This document shows positions 26,602 to 35,284 of a stretch of DNA of 64,000 bases, one piece after another. The notes beneath the pieces were generated by a model. That model searched no databases. It saw only the letters and a program-made list of their open reading frames with translations, and was not told where the DNA came from. Position 1 is the first letter of the stretch. Every line of letters begins with the position of its first letter. The DNA is from Marivirga harenae (lineage in GTDB: Bacteria > Bacteroidota > Bacteroidia > Cytophagales > Cyclobacteriaceae): contig NZ_CP130565.1 in NCBI RefSeq assembly GCF_030534335.1, positions 1,137,501-1,201,500 of the forward strand, written 5' to 3'. The position numbers and the translations under genes were made by a program.

Positions 26602-28521
26602 ATGAAAAACTTTCGATTTACGATTGGTAATAAAATACTCGGTGGGTTTATCACCCTTATATTAATTTTTATAGTATATGCCGGAATCACAATTTTCACA
26701 GTTACTCAGAATAGTAATTTAACCCAAACCAATTCTAATGTTATAAAGCCTTCACTATCGAGCATTAAGGATTTTAACCTTCTGATTGTAAAATCAAAAA
26801 TGTTTGTGACCAACTGGGTATATCTTCAGGGCAACGAGACAAATAAAGATAGTTTACGGTCAATTCATTCTGAACAATATCCGGCTCTGAAAGAAGAAAT
26901 AACAGCCTTGAAGGAAAAATGGGATAATGAGGAGCAGAGGCTGGAGATGGATACTATTTTTACTGAATTTGAACAGTTAATGGATGTTCAAAAAGGAATA
27001 ATGGAAAGTTTAATGACTTTTGAAGATTATGAAGACCCGATTGTTAAATTCATGGCTTCTGAATCAATAGACGGGGAAGTGATTCCTCAAACTGACTCTG
27101 TTATATCTCACTTGAATATCATATTAGATGAAAAGCAGAAGGAGTCAGAACAATACGAAGCAGAAGTTTTGGACTCTTCCCAAAGCCTGAAAAACACTTC
27201 GATTATTTTGGGAGTAGTATTCGTGATTCTAGGATTAATTGGCGCATTCTGGTTGGCTTCATCCATAACACGGCCTGTTAATTACATTAAAGACATTATT
27301 GTTAAATTAGGCCAAGGAATACTGCCTGAAGACAATGAAAGGAAGTTTGGTAATGATGAAATTGGTGAAATGGCCGTAGCAGTTGGTCAATTAGTTGATG
27401 GCCTTAAAGAAACCTCATATTTCGCTGAAAATATTGGTAACGGAAAATACGATTCAGACTATCAGCCATTGAGTGAGGAAGATGTCCTAGGAAATGCCCT
27501 TATTAACATGCGAGGCAACCTCAGAAAAGTGGCTGAAGAAGATAAAAAGAGAAACTGGACAACTGAAGGTTTAGCCATGTTTGGAGATATCCTAAGGAAG
27601 AATAATGACAATATTTCTCTTCTATCCGATGACATTATTTCGAACTTGGTAAAGTATACTAAATCCAATCAAGGTGGTATTTTTGTTATCAATAGAGAGG
27701 ATGATGACGACCCATTTCTGGAACTAACTGCTTGTTATGCTTGGGACAAAAAGAAGTATTTAGAACAAAAAATTTATGAAGGCGAAGGCTTAACTGGTCA
27801 AGCTTGGCTAGAGGCTGAGACCATTTATATGACGGAAGTTCCTCAAGACTATGTAATGATTACTTCTGGTCTAGGGGAAGCGAATCCGAACAGTATCTTA
27901 ATAGTTCCTCTGAAAGTAAATGAAGAGATTTACGGAATTATTGAATTGGCTTCATTCAACGAGTTTGCAGAGCACGAAAGAGAATTTGTTGAAAAAATTG
28001 CTGAGAATATTGCCTCAACTATTTCATCTGTAAAAATCAATGAGAGAACTTCTAAATTACTTGAAGAATCAAGAGAAATGACCGAACAGATGCGCTCCCA
28101 AGAGGAGGAAATGCGGCAAAACATGGAAGAACTCCAAGCCACACAAGAGGAAATGGAGAGAGGTCAACGTGAGCGAGAAGATAAAGAGAAGATCATTAAT
28201 TATACCAATATGATGGTAGAATTGGATAAGTCTTTTTACATAAACAGCATAAATAATATTACTTCTGATAAACTGGGGTATTCTTCTTCTGACTTAAGTG
28301 GAACAGAAATCACCAAAATCATTGAGTCTAAAGATGCTTATAAAACAATGAAAAGTGCTTTAGAAGCAAATAAAACATGGTCTGGAATAATTCAATTAAA
28401 GCATAAAGATGGATCAATTGTTAATTCGCAATTCTCTTGCGGACCATTAAGCGGTCAAGAATCTGGTGGAAGTAGTTATTTAATGATTGGCTCCATAATT
28501 TCGAATGATGAATTGATTTAG
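26602..28521 (+). CDS. Membrane sensor with HAMP, GAF and PAS domains, no kinase
   Basis: This 639-residue protein has a first transmembrane helix (about 12-33), a helical periplasmic sensor region (about 35-195), a second helix (about 198-218), HAMP (about 219-270), a GAF domain (about 335-475), a Glu/Gln/Met-rich coiled coil (about 480-525) and a C-terminal PAS-like region (about 530-638). No histidine kinase, GGDEF or methyl-accepting region is present, so the output must pass through a partner. It lies between the YfiR-like gene and the DUF3365 gene (one base away). Confidence 0.85.
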   Translation: MKNFRFTIGNKILGGFITLILIFIVYAGITIFTVTQNSNLTQTNSNVIKPSLSSIKDFNLLIVKSKMFVTNWVYLQGNETNKDSLRSIHSEQYPALKEEITALKEKWDNEEQRLEMDTIFTEFEQLMDVQKGIMESLMTFEDYEDPIVKFMASESIDGEVIPQTDSVISHLNIILDEKQKESEQYEAEVLDSSQSLKNTSIILGVVFVILGLIGAFWLASSITRPVNYIKDIIVKLGQGILPEDNERKFGNDEIGEMAVAVGQLVDGLKETSYFAENIGNGKYDSDYQPLSEEDVLGNALINMRGNLRKVAEEDKKRNWTTEGLAMFGDILRKNNDNISLLSDDIISNLVKYTKSNQGGIFVINREDDDDPFLELTACYAWDKKKYLEQKIYEGEGLTGQAWLEAETIYMTEVPQDYVMITSGLGEANPNSILIVPLKVNEEIYGIIELASFNEFAEHEREFVEKIAENIASTISSVKINERTSKLLEESREMTEQMRSQEEEMRQNMEELQATQEEMERGQREREDKEKIINYTNMMVELDKSFYINSINNITSDKLGYSSSDLSGTEITKIIESKDAYKTMKSALEANKTWSGIIQLKHKDGSIVNSQFSCGPLSGQESGGSSYLMIGSIISNDELI

Positions 28522-28522
28522 C

Positions 28523-29182
28523 ATGAAACTAATTTTCCGATTTTCATATGTCTTTTTTGCAATTTTAGTGTGGTCATGCGGTTTCTCTACTGAAAAAAGA
28601 AGGCCTCAAGAAATTCAAGAGAGCCAAGAAGAACGAGCAGTAAAAAAAGTGTCGGAGGCAGACATCATTAACAAAACCAAATACTTAGGCGACTCTATTA
28701 GCCAAAAAGTCGGTGGAGTTTTTATGGCCAAGATATCTGAAGAATATGCTGATGGCGGTTTCAAGGCTGCTGCCAAGTTTTGTAGCATGAACGCCTACCC
28801 TTTGACTGACAGCTTAGCTAAGGAGTATAAAGTATTTCTCAAAAGAGTTAGTAACAAATATAGAAATCCTAATAATGCTCCTTCAGAAATGGAAAAAGGG
28901 ATTTTAGAAGCTTACGAATATTCTATCGAACAGGGAGATAAACTAGGCTCAAACGTGCAATTTATTAGACCAGGAGACACAATATTATATAACAATCCTA
29001 TTCGAATACCTTCTGAATTTTGTTTAAACTGCCATGGTTCTCAAGATCAGATTTCAGAAGAGGTACAGGCTATTCTAAAGGATGAATATCCTAATGATAA
29101 AGCTACAGGATACGAGCTGGGAGATTTAAGAGGAATGTGGAGTCTGAAGTTTTTAAAAAAGGAAATTGTACAATCTTTATAG
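28523..29182 (+). CDS. DUF3365 (Tll0287-like) lipoprotein with CxxCH heme motif
   Basis: This 219-residue protein has a lipoprotein-like signal (VWSC, Cys19; an imperfect lipobox). The C-terminal region has FCLNCHGS, a c-type heme attachment motif (Cys167, Cys170, His171). The fold and motif match DUF3365/Tll0287-type sensor domains, in which one heme is bound in a PAS-like pocket. It starts one base after the stop of the HAMP-GAF-PAS gene, so it is almost certainly cotranscribed. It may be a redox or gas sensor feeding that receptor, which is inference. Confidence 0.83.
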   Translation: MKLIFRFSYVFFAILVWSCGFSTEKRRPQEIQESQEERAVKKVSEADIINKTKYLGDSISQKVGGVFMAKISEEYADGGFKAAAKFCSMNAYPLTDSLAKEYKVFLKRVSNKYRNPNNAPSEMEKGILEAYEYSIEQGDKLGSNVQFIRPGDTILYNNPIRIPSEFCLNCHGSQDQISEEVQAILKDEYPNDKATGYELGDLRGMWSLKFLKKEIVQSL

Positions 29183-29331
29183 GGGTAAATATAGATCGAA
29201 TTAAGTTGCTTTTTAGATTGTTCACCAGTCCAGTCCTGTAAGACCACTATTTTTTTAATGATATTCTCAAAACTCTTCCAAAAATTTTAGGGGGGCATAG
29301 GAAAAAAATACTCCTTAAGGAAAAAAGTGAA

Positions 29332-29817
29332 TTGAACCCAGACCTAATTCAGCAATTTTACGAAGACTATCACAAGCGACTAATAAGTTTCGCAAAAGCA
29401 ATATTGCATTCACAAATGGATGCTGAAGAAGCAGTCCATAATGTATTTCGCAAACTTTGGGATTCTGAAAAGCTAACAGCAATTAAAAATCCTTATTCCT
29501 ATCTTATTCAATGCGCAAAACATGAAGCCTATGCGATGATGGCGAAAGAAAAGAATGTGCAAGAAGTCAATTATCACTTTTACAAAAATCAAACTGAAGA
29601 TATTCCTCATTTTCAGTCACGAGAAGACTTTTTTCCATTAATTCCAAAAGCTATTGATTCATTGCCACCCAAATGCCAAAAAATCATGCGACTAAAGCTT
29701 GATGACGGATTAACACATGCTGAAATTTCAGAATACTTGCAGCTCAGTGAGAAGACTGTGGAAAATCAGGTAACCATAGCGTTTAAGAAAATTAGAAAAT
29801 ATTTAGATAAAAATTAG
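29332..29817 (+). CDS. ECF-type sigma factor paired with FecR
   Basis: This 161-residue protein has sigma region 2 (FYEDYHKRLISFAKAILHSQMDAEEAVHNVFRKLWD) and region 4 (LPPKCQKIMRLKLDDGLTHAEISEYLQLSEKTVENQV). The start is a TTG: the first internal ATG is codon 29, inside region 2, and no better codon precedes the TTG. A FecR-like gene follows after 43 bases. The expected SusC/SusD genes do not follow. Confidence 0.88.
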   Translation: MNPDLIQQFYEDYHKRLISFAKAILHSQMDAEEAVHNVFRKLWDSEKLTAIKNPYSYLIQCAKHEAYAMMAKEKNVQEVNYHFYKNQTEDIPHFQSREDFFPLIPKAIDSLPPKCQKIMRLKLDDGLTHAEISEYLQLSEKTVENQVTIAFKKIRKYLDKN

Positions 29818-29860
29818 GGGCAAAGCCATTTGAGGTACTCTAGTAATAAGAATCGATAAA

Positions 29861-30529
29861 ATGAATCATACATATAAACAAATATGGAACTACTTAGAGG
29901 GTAAACTATCAACAAAGGAGGAGGATGAGTTGATGGATTGGATAGGTGAATCTGAAAGAAACACTGTGTTTTTTGATCAAACGGTTCAAGATTTTAATCA
30001 GTTCAACCAGCTTTCTCCTGCCCAAAAACCCAATTTAAAATGGTATTGGGCAGCCGCTAGTTTGCTAGTAATCATATCTGTCTCCATAATTTTGTTTAAA
30101 TCAGTTCCAACCAAGGATGCACTACGAGATATAAGCTTGGTTGATGGAAGTGAGCTCGTTTTAGCTAAAAATACTCAATTTGAATTTGACTCCTTAAGCT
30201 TTAGCAAAACGAAATGGATTAAAATTAATGGAACTGCACAAATCAGAACTCCACAAGAGACTCACCTTTTAGTAGAAACGCAAAGTGGATACTTGATAAT
30301 GGAGGGTAAATCCAGCCTTCAAATCCAGACTTTAAAAAATAACGACATAAAAGTACTTGTGTCCAGAGGAAAAATCAGGTGGTTAAACCCCAGCTCTTCG
30401 GGAGAAGAAATCAGCATGATGAGTGGAGAAAAAGTAGTGTTTAAAAACGATGGAAAAACAATTTTACTTAATTCTTCTGAAAAGCGACAAAATTCGCTGT
30501 TAATATTTGATAACTATATGAACCTATAA
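29861..30529 (+). CDS. FecR-like anti-sigma factor
   Basis: This 222-residue protein has a cytoplasmic N-terminal part typical of FecR (IWNYLEGKLSTKEEDELMDWI), a transmembrane helix (about 61-80), then a periplasmic FecR region (DISLVDGSELVLAKNTQFEFDS, VETQSGYLIMEGKSS, ISMMSGEKVVF). FecR proteins hold an ECF sigma factor at the membrane until an outer-membrane receptor signals. This one is shorter than most Bacteroidota FecR proteins (often near 300-330 residues) and seems to lack the C-terminal signalling extension. Confidence 0.82.
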   Translation: MNHTYKQIWNYLEGKLSTKEEDELMDWIGESERNTVFFDQTVQDFNQFNQLSPAQKPNLKWYWAAASLLVIISVSIILFKSVPTKDALRDISLVDGSELVLAKNTQFEFDSLSFSKTKWIKINGTAQIRTPQETHLLVETQSGYLIMEGKSSLQIQTLKNNDIKVLVSRGKIRWLNPSSSGEEISMMSGEKVVFKNDGKTILLNSSEKRQNSLLIFDNYMNL

Positions 30530-30539
30530 CAATACAAAG

Positions 30540-31352
30540 ATGAAAACAATTAAACTCATTGCCCTATTTACAATTATTGCGACTGCTTCGGCATATACAC
30601 AATCCAAATGTGAAGAAGAATTAATAAAATATACTGCTAATTTAGATCCTGATTCCTTAACAGCCGAAGTCAATCTTATCCATTTTATTAAAGCCTACGA
30701 AGATTTACCATATTATAAGGAAATCCGCTTTACTTCCTCTCCAAAAAATCCTCAATATTTCCTATTCAAGAAAACTAATCCAGATGCTAAATTAGGATAC
30801 AAAGTCTTTGATTGGGATAATACTGAAATCGAAACTGAAACTGCAGCTAATATTGGGCCGGGAGAGTTTCTGACCACTTTAACAAAACATCAAAGTGGTG
30901 ATTACAAGCTGGTGATTTACTCAAAAAGTCCGGATGGTAGTTGTGTGAACGTGTCTCTACTCAAAAGAAATAAAGCCGGGAATATCAATATTCCATCTAC
31001 CAGTTTAGACAAAAACACTAATTTAAAAGAGCTAGCATTACTAAAGGAATACAACGAAAAAGTCAAAAGAGATGATCTCCCTTATATGTCAGAATACTCT
31101 TACGTTCTGACCAGAAATACTGATTATTACTTCTTATGGGAAAGAAATACAAATTTAAATCTTATAGTAGCTAACTCAAATCGTGAACAGCAAATGCTAT
31201 CTGATTTTAGTGGAGAAAAGGGCTTGTACAAATATCATTGTGATAACACTGGGATCTACTATTTCACTATTTATGCAAAAGAACCTGTACCTCAAAACGC
31301 TACCCTTAAATTCTTCTTTGATGAAGAGAGCAGAAAATCAAATCAAAAATAA
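30540..31352 (+). CDS. Secreted protein of unknown function in the sigma/FecR operon
   Basis: This 270-residue protein has a clear signal peptide (about 1-20, ending near SAYTQ). I do not recognise a family. The mature part seems to hold two related beta-rich units: the first has RFTSSPKNPQYFLFKKTNP and SGDYKLVIYSKS, the second SYVLTRNTDYYFLWERNTNLN and TGIYYFTIYAKE. It begins ten bases after the FecR-like gene, so it is probably a target or accessory of that regulator. Its last ten bases overlap the convergent response regulator gene. Confidence 0.7.
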   Translation: MKTIKLIALFTIIATASAYTQSKCEEELIKYTANLDPDSLTAEVNLIHFIKAYEDLPYYKEIRFTSSPKNPQYFLFKKTNPDAKLGYKVFDWDNTEIETETAANIGPGEFLTTLTKHQSGDYKLVIYSKSPDGSCVNVSLLKRNKAGNINIPSTSLDKNTNLKELALLKEYNEKVKRDDLPYMSEYSYVLTRNTDYYFLWERNTNLNLIVANSNREQQMLSDFSGEKGLYKYHCDNTGIYYFTIYAKEPVPQNATLKFFFDEESRKSNQK

Positions 31353-31756
31353 TCTTTAATTTTATCTTGTAATTTAATCTTTTCAAGATGCTGAGTACTT
31401 AGTGGCTTTTCTACATAATCAATAACCATATTGTATTTTCGAGCTTTTAATCTGTCGGCTGTGTTTATTGAAGAGGTCAAGATAATTACGGAGACGTTTT
31501 TATCCATACCTTTTTCTTCGATTTCATCCATCACCTCCCAACCATCTAAAATGGGCATATTAATATCCAATAAAATACAATAATGTTTGGCCACATTGAA
31601 ATATGTATTGAAATAATCCACCGCATCTTTCCCATTGTAAAAACTTTTTGGGGCGGGGTGAAAATCATTATCTTTTACATATACCTCATGTAAAAAAACA
31701 GTCATTTCATCATCATCCACTATTAATACTTCAAAATTCTGATTTGGTACTGACAT
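31343..31756 (-). CDS. Single-domain response regulator
   Basis: This 137-residue receiver domain stands alone with no output domain. The acidic pocket is DDD (14-16), the phosphoacceptor is Asp64 in ILLDINMP, the conserved Thr is at 94 (ILTSS) and the Lys at 117 (VEKP). It resembles CheY-like or phospho-relay proteins. No kinase is adjacent. The gene overlaps the end of the convergent secreted-protein gene by ten bases. Confidence 0.92.
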   Translation of the reverse strand: MSVPNQNFEVLIVDDDEMTVFLHEVYVKDNDFHPAPKSFYNGKDAVDYFNTYFNVAKHYCILLDINMPILDGWEVMDEIEEKGMDKNVSVIILTSSINTADRLKARKYNMVIDYVEKPLSTQHLEKIKLQDKIKDYF

Positions 31757-31803
31757 AATAAATTATTCGGACTCCGTCTGGTTCAATTGCTTATTAAAAA
31801 ATA

Positions 31804-33054
31804 CTAAAACCTAAAATAATTAGATATGACATCAGAAAAAAACCTTCCTCCCCCTAATCCATGGATATCCTGTGGATCTACATCTCCACCGAATACATAA
31901 GTTTCCAATGTGACTTCGGTACTTCCCATAGCATTCATACTTTCAAAGGCATCCACTGAATTGAAGTAGGGGACTAATGCGTCATCTCTGCTATGAAATA
32001 ACTTAATTGGGGCTTCCGCTTTCCAGTTATGTATATCATTATCAGCTAATGCAGCACTAAACTCACTACTGGGATCATTAATTTCAGAGATAAAATCATC
32101 GGTAAACAATTCCTGCGGATTAGTACTTGAAATTGCGAAATAACCCTTGTCAATCACTTCTGTTGCAAAAGGCTCCTTTAAATAATATGCCATGCCTCGC
32201 TGCAAATATACCCGATCATATGTATCCAAAACCCATAAGTAAAGGCGGATTGAAAATCCAAGATCTCCTTCATTATTAAAAATATAATCACCAACTGCAG
32301 TTTTATGGTATGCACCAGCTCCCATGGCACTTTTTATAATTTCAAACTCTCCAGGGTGTTCCTCTTCAATATACTTGTGCAAGGCCATAGTAGAATTCCC
32401 TCCTTGAGAGTAGCCTAATAAATACAGTTCCTCCACTTCACTATCTCCTTCTGTTCTCATTTTAACCTCCAAAAATTCGGCATATTCTCTAGCGGCTACT
32501 AACATGTCGTAGCTGCTGGTTGCTGTTGTCTGAGCGTGTTCATAGGGATGAAACATGTCACCTGTACTTCCATAACCAATATAATCGGGAGCGGAAATTA
32601 AATAACCATTTGAAGCGAAAAGTGCGGCAGACAGATAAATTTCGTCATTATTATCTGGTAAATATGAAGGTGCTCTTGCTTCCTGGTCTATTTCAGGATC
32701 GGGGTCTTTCGCTAATGTGCTGTGTTGGAAGCTAGTCAATTTAGATGACCCACTAACAACCGGAATTAAAACCAAGCCTGAGGCTTCCACCTCTGTGCCG
32801 TCATAATTTGCGGTCATATAGGTAATTTTATGTGCAGTAATATCGAAGTTAATAAATCCACTCGCTAAATTATTTCCACCGAAACGGGAAATTATTTCAT
32901 CTGCAGATATAGAATCTAGAAACTCATAACTAACAACATTTTGAAAATCAAAATCATCTTCTAATCCATCTTCAATTTCATTTTTATCACACGAAATGAT
33001 AAAAACAGTTGATAACAGGACGAATAATAATCGGAGAAACTTATTAAATTGCAT
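31804..33054 (-). CDS. Secreted alpha/beta-hydrolase lipoprotein (lipase-like)
   Basis: This 416-residue protein has a lipoprotein signal (FIISC, Cys22). The nucleophile elbow GYSQGG places Ser216 at the active site. A candidate acid lies in HSRDDALVPY (about 350-360) and the His in DIHGLGG near 400. The pattern resembles secretory lipases/esterases that act on lipids or other esters at the cell surface. The gene is divergent from the threonine dehydratase gene, with a 20-bp palindrome between them. Confidence 0.83.
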   Translation of the reverse strand: MQFNKFLRLLFVLLSTVFIISCDKNEIEDGLEDDFDFQNVVSYEFLDSISADEIISRFGGNNLASGFINFDITAHKITYMTANYDGTEVEASGLVLIPVVSGSSKLTSFQHSTLAKDPDPEIDQEARAPSYLPDNNDEIYLSAALFASNGYLISAPDYIGYGSTGDMFHPYEHAQTTATSSYDMLVAAREYAEFLEVKMRTEGDSEVEELYLLGYSQGGNSTMALHKYIEEEHPGEFEIIKSAMGAGAYHKTAVGDYIFNNEGDLGFSIRLYLWVLDTYDRVYLQRGMAYYLKEPFATEVIDKGYFAISSTNPQELFTDDFISEINDPSSEFSAALADNDIHNWKAEAPIKLFHSRDDALVPYFNSVDAFESMNAMGSTEVTLETYVFGGDVDPQDIHGLGGGRFFSDVISNYFRF

Positions 33055-33071
33055 AAATAGATAGTATTTGA

Positions 33072-33091
33072 AGCATGATGATCATCATGCT
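33072..33091. promoter_or_regulatory. Perfect 20-bp palindrome between divergent genes
   Basis: AGCATGATGATCATCATGCT is identical to its own reverse complement with no loop. It lies 17 bases upstream of the lipase-like ATG and 45 bases upstream of the dehydratase ATG. The position and perfect symmetry fit an operator for a dimeric regulator. A T-run follows, so a terminator-like role is the alternative. Confidence 0.5.
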
Positions 33092-33136
33092 AATTTTTTG
33101 CTAAGCAATATATTAAATTAAAACCAACATAACCTT

Positions 33137-34090
33137 ATGCACCTTCAAGAAATCCCCAAAAAAGAAGATATCCTGAGCGCTGAAAAAAGAATTCACGATT
33201 ACGTACACCGTACGCCAGTATTTACTTCTTCAACTCTGAATGAAATATTAGGGGTTAGTGTATATTTCAAATGTGAGAATTTACAGAAAGTAGGTGCTTT
33301 TAAAATGAGAGGGGCATCTAATGCAATTCTTTCCTTAAGTAAATCACAATTAAAAAAGGGGGTGGCTACTCATTCCTCTGGAAATCATGCGCAAGCTGTA
33401 GCACTTGCTGCAAAACTTTCAAAAATTCCAGCCTATATTGTAATGCCTCAAAATGCACCCGAAGTCAAAGTGGAGGCAGTTAGACGATATGGTGCTGAAG
33501 TTATATATTGTGAGTCAAACTTAAAAGCCAGAGAAGAAACGCTTAATGAAGTGGTAGAGAAAACAGGAGCAACCTTTATTCATCCCTACGATGATTATGA
33601 TGTGATAGCTGGTCAAGCCACCTGTGCGAAGGAAATGATAGAAGATACAGATCATTTAAAAGCAATTTTTGCTCCAATTGGCGGAGGGGGATTAATGGCT
33701 GGCACCTTGTTGTCATCTCAATATTTTGGAAATAAAATTCCTGTGATAGGTGCAGAGCCAAAGGGAGCAGATGACGCTTATAGGTCTTGGAAAGCGGGAG
33801 AAATAATTCCAATGGACAATCCGGATACTATTGCAGATGGTTTAAGAACTTCCGTTGGTCAAAGGAATTTTCCCATTATTCAAAAATATATAAAAGATAT
33901 TGTTACAGTAAGTGATCAAGAAATCATTGAAGCAATGCGTTTAATTTTCAATTATCTGAAATTAGTGGTGGAGCCTTCCGGTGCTGTTCCATTTGCCTCC
34001 ATGATCAAAATAAAAGAGCAGTTTAAAGGCAAAAAAGTTGGGGTTATTCTATGTGGCGGAAATGTTGATCTAAAAAAATTACCTTTCTAA
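33137..34090 (+). CDS. Threonine/serine dehydratase-type PLP enzyme
   Basis: This 317-residue fold-type II PLP enzyme has the PLP lysine at 56 in AFKMRGASN, SSGNHAQA at 80-87, a glycine loop GGGGLMAG and a CGGN motif near the C-terminus. It lacks the regulatory ACT-like domain of biosynthetic IlvA, so it resembles catabolic threonine ammonia-lyase, serine racemase or hydroxyaspartate ammonia-lyase. The sequence alone does not choose between these. It is divergent from the lipase-like gene. Confidence 0.9.
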   Translation: MHLQEIPKKEDILSAEKRIHDYVHRTPVFTSSTLNEILGVSVYFKCENLQKVGAFKMRGASNAILSLSKSQLKKGVATHSSGNHAQAVALAAKLSKIPAYIVMPQNAPEVKVEAVRRYGAEVIYCESNLKAREETLNEVVEKTGATFIHPYDDYDVIAGQATCAKEMIEDTDHLKAIFAPIGGGGLMAGTLLSSQYFGNKIPVIGAEPKGADDAYRSWKAGEIIPMDNPDTIADGLRTSVGQRNFPIIQKYIKDIVTVSDQEIIEAMRLIFNYLKLVVEPSGAVPFASMIKIKEQFKGKKVGVILCGGNVDLKKLPF

Positions 34091-34131
34091 ATTTTTTATT
34101 TGCGATAAGCTAAGTCTATTTTTAATATCAG

Positions 34132-34797
34132 ATGAAAATTATTCACCGCTATTATATTCTACCTAAAAGAGACCAAAAAAGAAAACTATGGTCTTTCATA
34201 TTCAATTTATTGATAATAATTGCTGTGATTGTCTTCATGGCTTGGAGTACTAATCTATGGATAATTCTGATATTAATTCAGCCGGTGATTTCCATTTATG
34301 CTTCTTTTATAGATGTACCGACAGGGAGAAAAAAAGGTCAAATCATTTACTACTCTCCTTTGTTGCTTTCTTCTGCATTAAAAAACAATAAAGTTCAGTT
34401 GCATGGCGGCACTTTATTCGATTACTATTATACGCTCAGTATGCATAAAAGCGAATCCAGAAATAAAAAAGCGATTCTTTACAGCTATATGGAAGGACTA
34501 CTGAATATGCTGGACAGCTTTCCCAAAGAACAAAATGAAGTTAAAATTGAGGCCAATGCTTATTTCATTAATCCACATACCGCAGAGAAATTGGGATTCA
34601 AAAAGGTTAGGACAAAAAACTTTCAAAAGTTGATCATGCTATTAAATTATGTGCCTATTACGATCAGCTATTCCATTGCAATGGGTCATATTAGCTTTCC
34701 AAACATTTTTTCGCTTAAGAGTTACGAATGCACAATGGGTGGTTTAAGAAAAAACAGGAATCACCTTGAAGCTATGTTTGACAGGATTAATCAATAA
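34132..34797 (+). CDS. Membrane protein of unknown function
   Basis: This 221-residue protein has two adjoining transmembrane helices (about 20-38 and 42-62) and a C-terminal cytoplasmic-type region (for example NAYFINPHTAEKLGF). I do not recognise a family. It lies 42 bases after the dehydratase gene and two bases before the GreA-like gene, so it belongs to a same-strand run and is probably translated. Confidence 0.65.
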   Translation: MKIIHRYYILPKRDQKRKLWSFIFNLLIIIAVIVFMAWSTNLWIILILIQPVISIYASFIDVPTGRKKGQIIYYSPLLLSSALKNNKVQLHGGTLFDYYYTLSMHKSESRNKKAILYSYMEGLLNMLDSFPKEQNEVKIEANAYFINPHTAEKLGFKKVRTKNFQKLIMLLNYVPITISYSIAMGHISFPNIFSLKSYECTMGGLRKNRNHLEAMFDRINQ

Positions 34798-34799
34798 AC

Positions 34800-35243
34800 A
34801 TGAAGGGACAGATTATCGACAAATGTAAAAATGAACTGGAGGATAAAAAGCTGGAATTATCCAAAGAGATAGCCTCAATTAGAGAATCCATTGGTTCAGA
34901 TACTAAGAGCTCAGCTGGAGACAAATATGAAACTGGAAGGGAAATGATGAATCAAGAAAAGGATAAACTTCAATCACAATTGGTGAATATCAATAGGCAA
35001 TTGGGAACCCTTCACCAAATCAACCCCTCTGAGGAAAATTTAGAAATACGATTTGGGTCATTGGTCAAAACTGAATTAGCAAAATACTTCATTTCTATTT
35101 CATATGGGAAAATGTCTATAGATGGTGAAGATGTCTTTTTGATTTCTGCAATTACGCCTTTGGCTCAGCTTATGATAGGTAAAACAGCAGGAGATAAGAT
35201 TATTTTCAATGGAAAAGAAATTGTAATTGAACAGCATTCCTGA
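34800..35243 (+). CDS. GreA/GreB-like protein
   Basis: This 147-residue protein has an N-terminal helical part (about 1-75, ELEDKKLELSKEIASIRES) and a C-terminal domain with the GreA/GreB-type ending ISAITPLAQLMIGKTAGDKIIFNGKEIVIE. It could bind RNA polymerase through the C-terminal domain. The N-terminal coiled coil seems to lack the acidic tip needed for transcript cleavage, so the role may be different. Some database names for this family in Bacteroidota ('3-oxoacyl-ACP synthase') look wrong. Confidence 0.75.
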   Translation: MKGQIIDKCKNELEDKKLELSKEIASIRESIGSDTKSSAGDKYETGREMMNQEKDKLQSQLVNINRQLGTLHQINPSEENLEIRFGSLVKTELAKYFISISYGKMSIDGEDVFLISAITPLAQLMIGKTAGDKIIFNGKEIVIEQHS

Positions 35244-35284
35244 GCTTTAAACAAAACTGGGGAATTCAGGTTTTATATTTTATC

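Noticed and set aside
33072-33091. The palindrome as an ordinary terminator
   Set aside because: It sits between two divergent starts, where no transcript should end, and has no loop. A regulatory role is preferred, though not proven.
34800-35243. Calling the GreA-like protein a 3-oxoacyl-ACP synthase
   Set aside because: No thiolase-fold cysteine or histidine motifs are present, and the length is far too short; the C-terminal motif is GreA/GreB-like.
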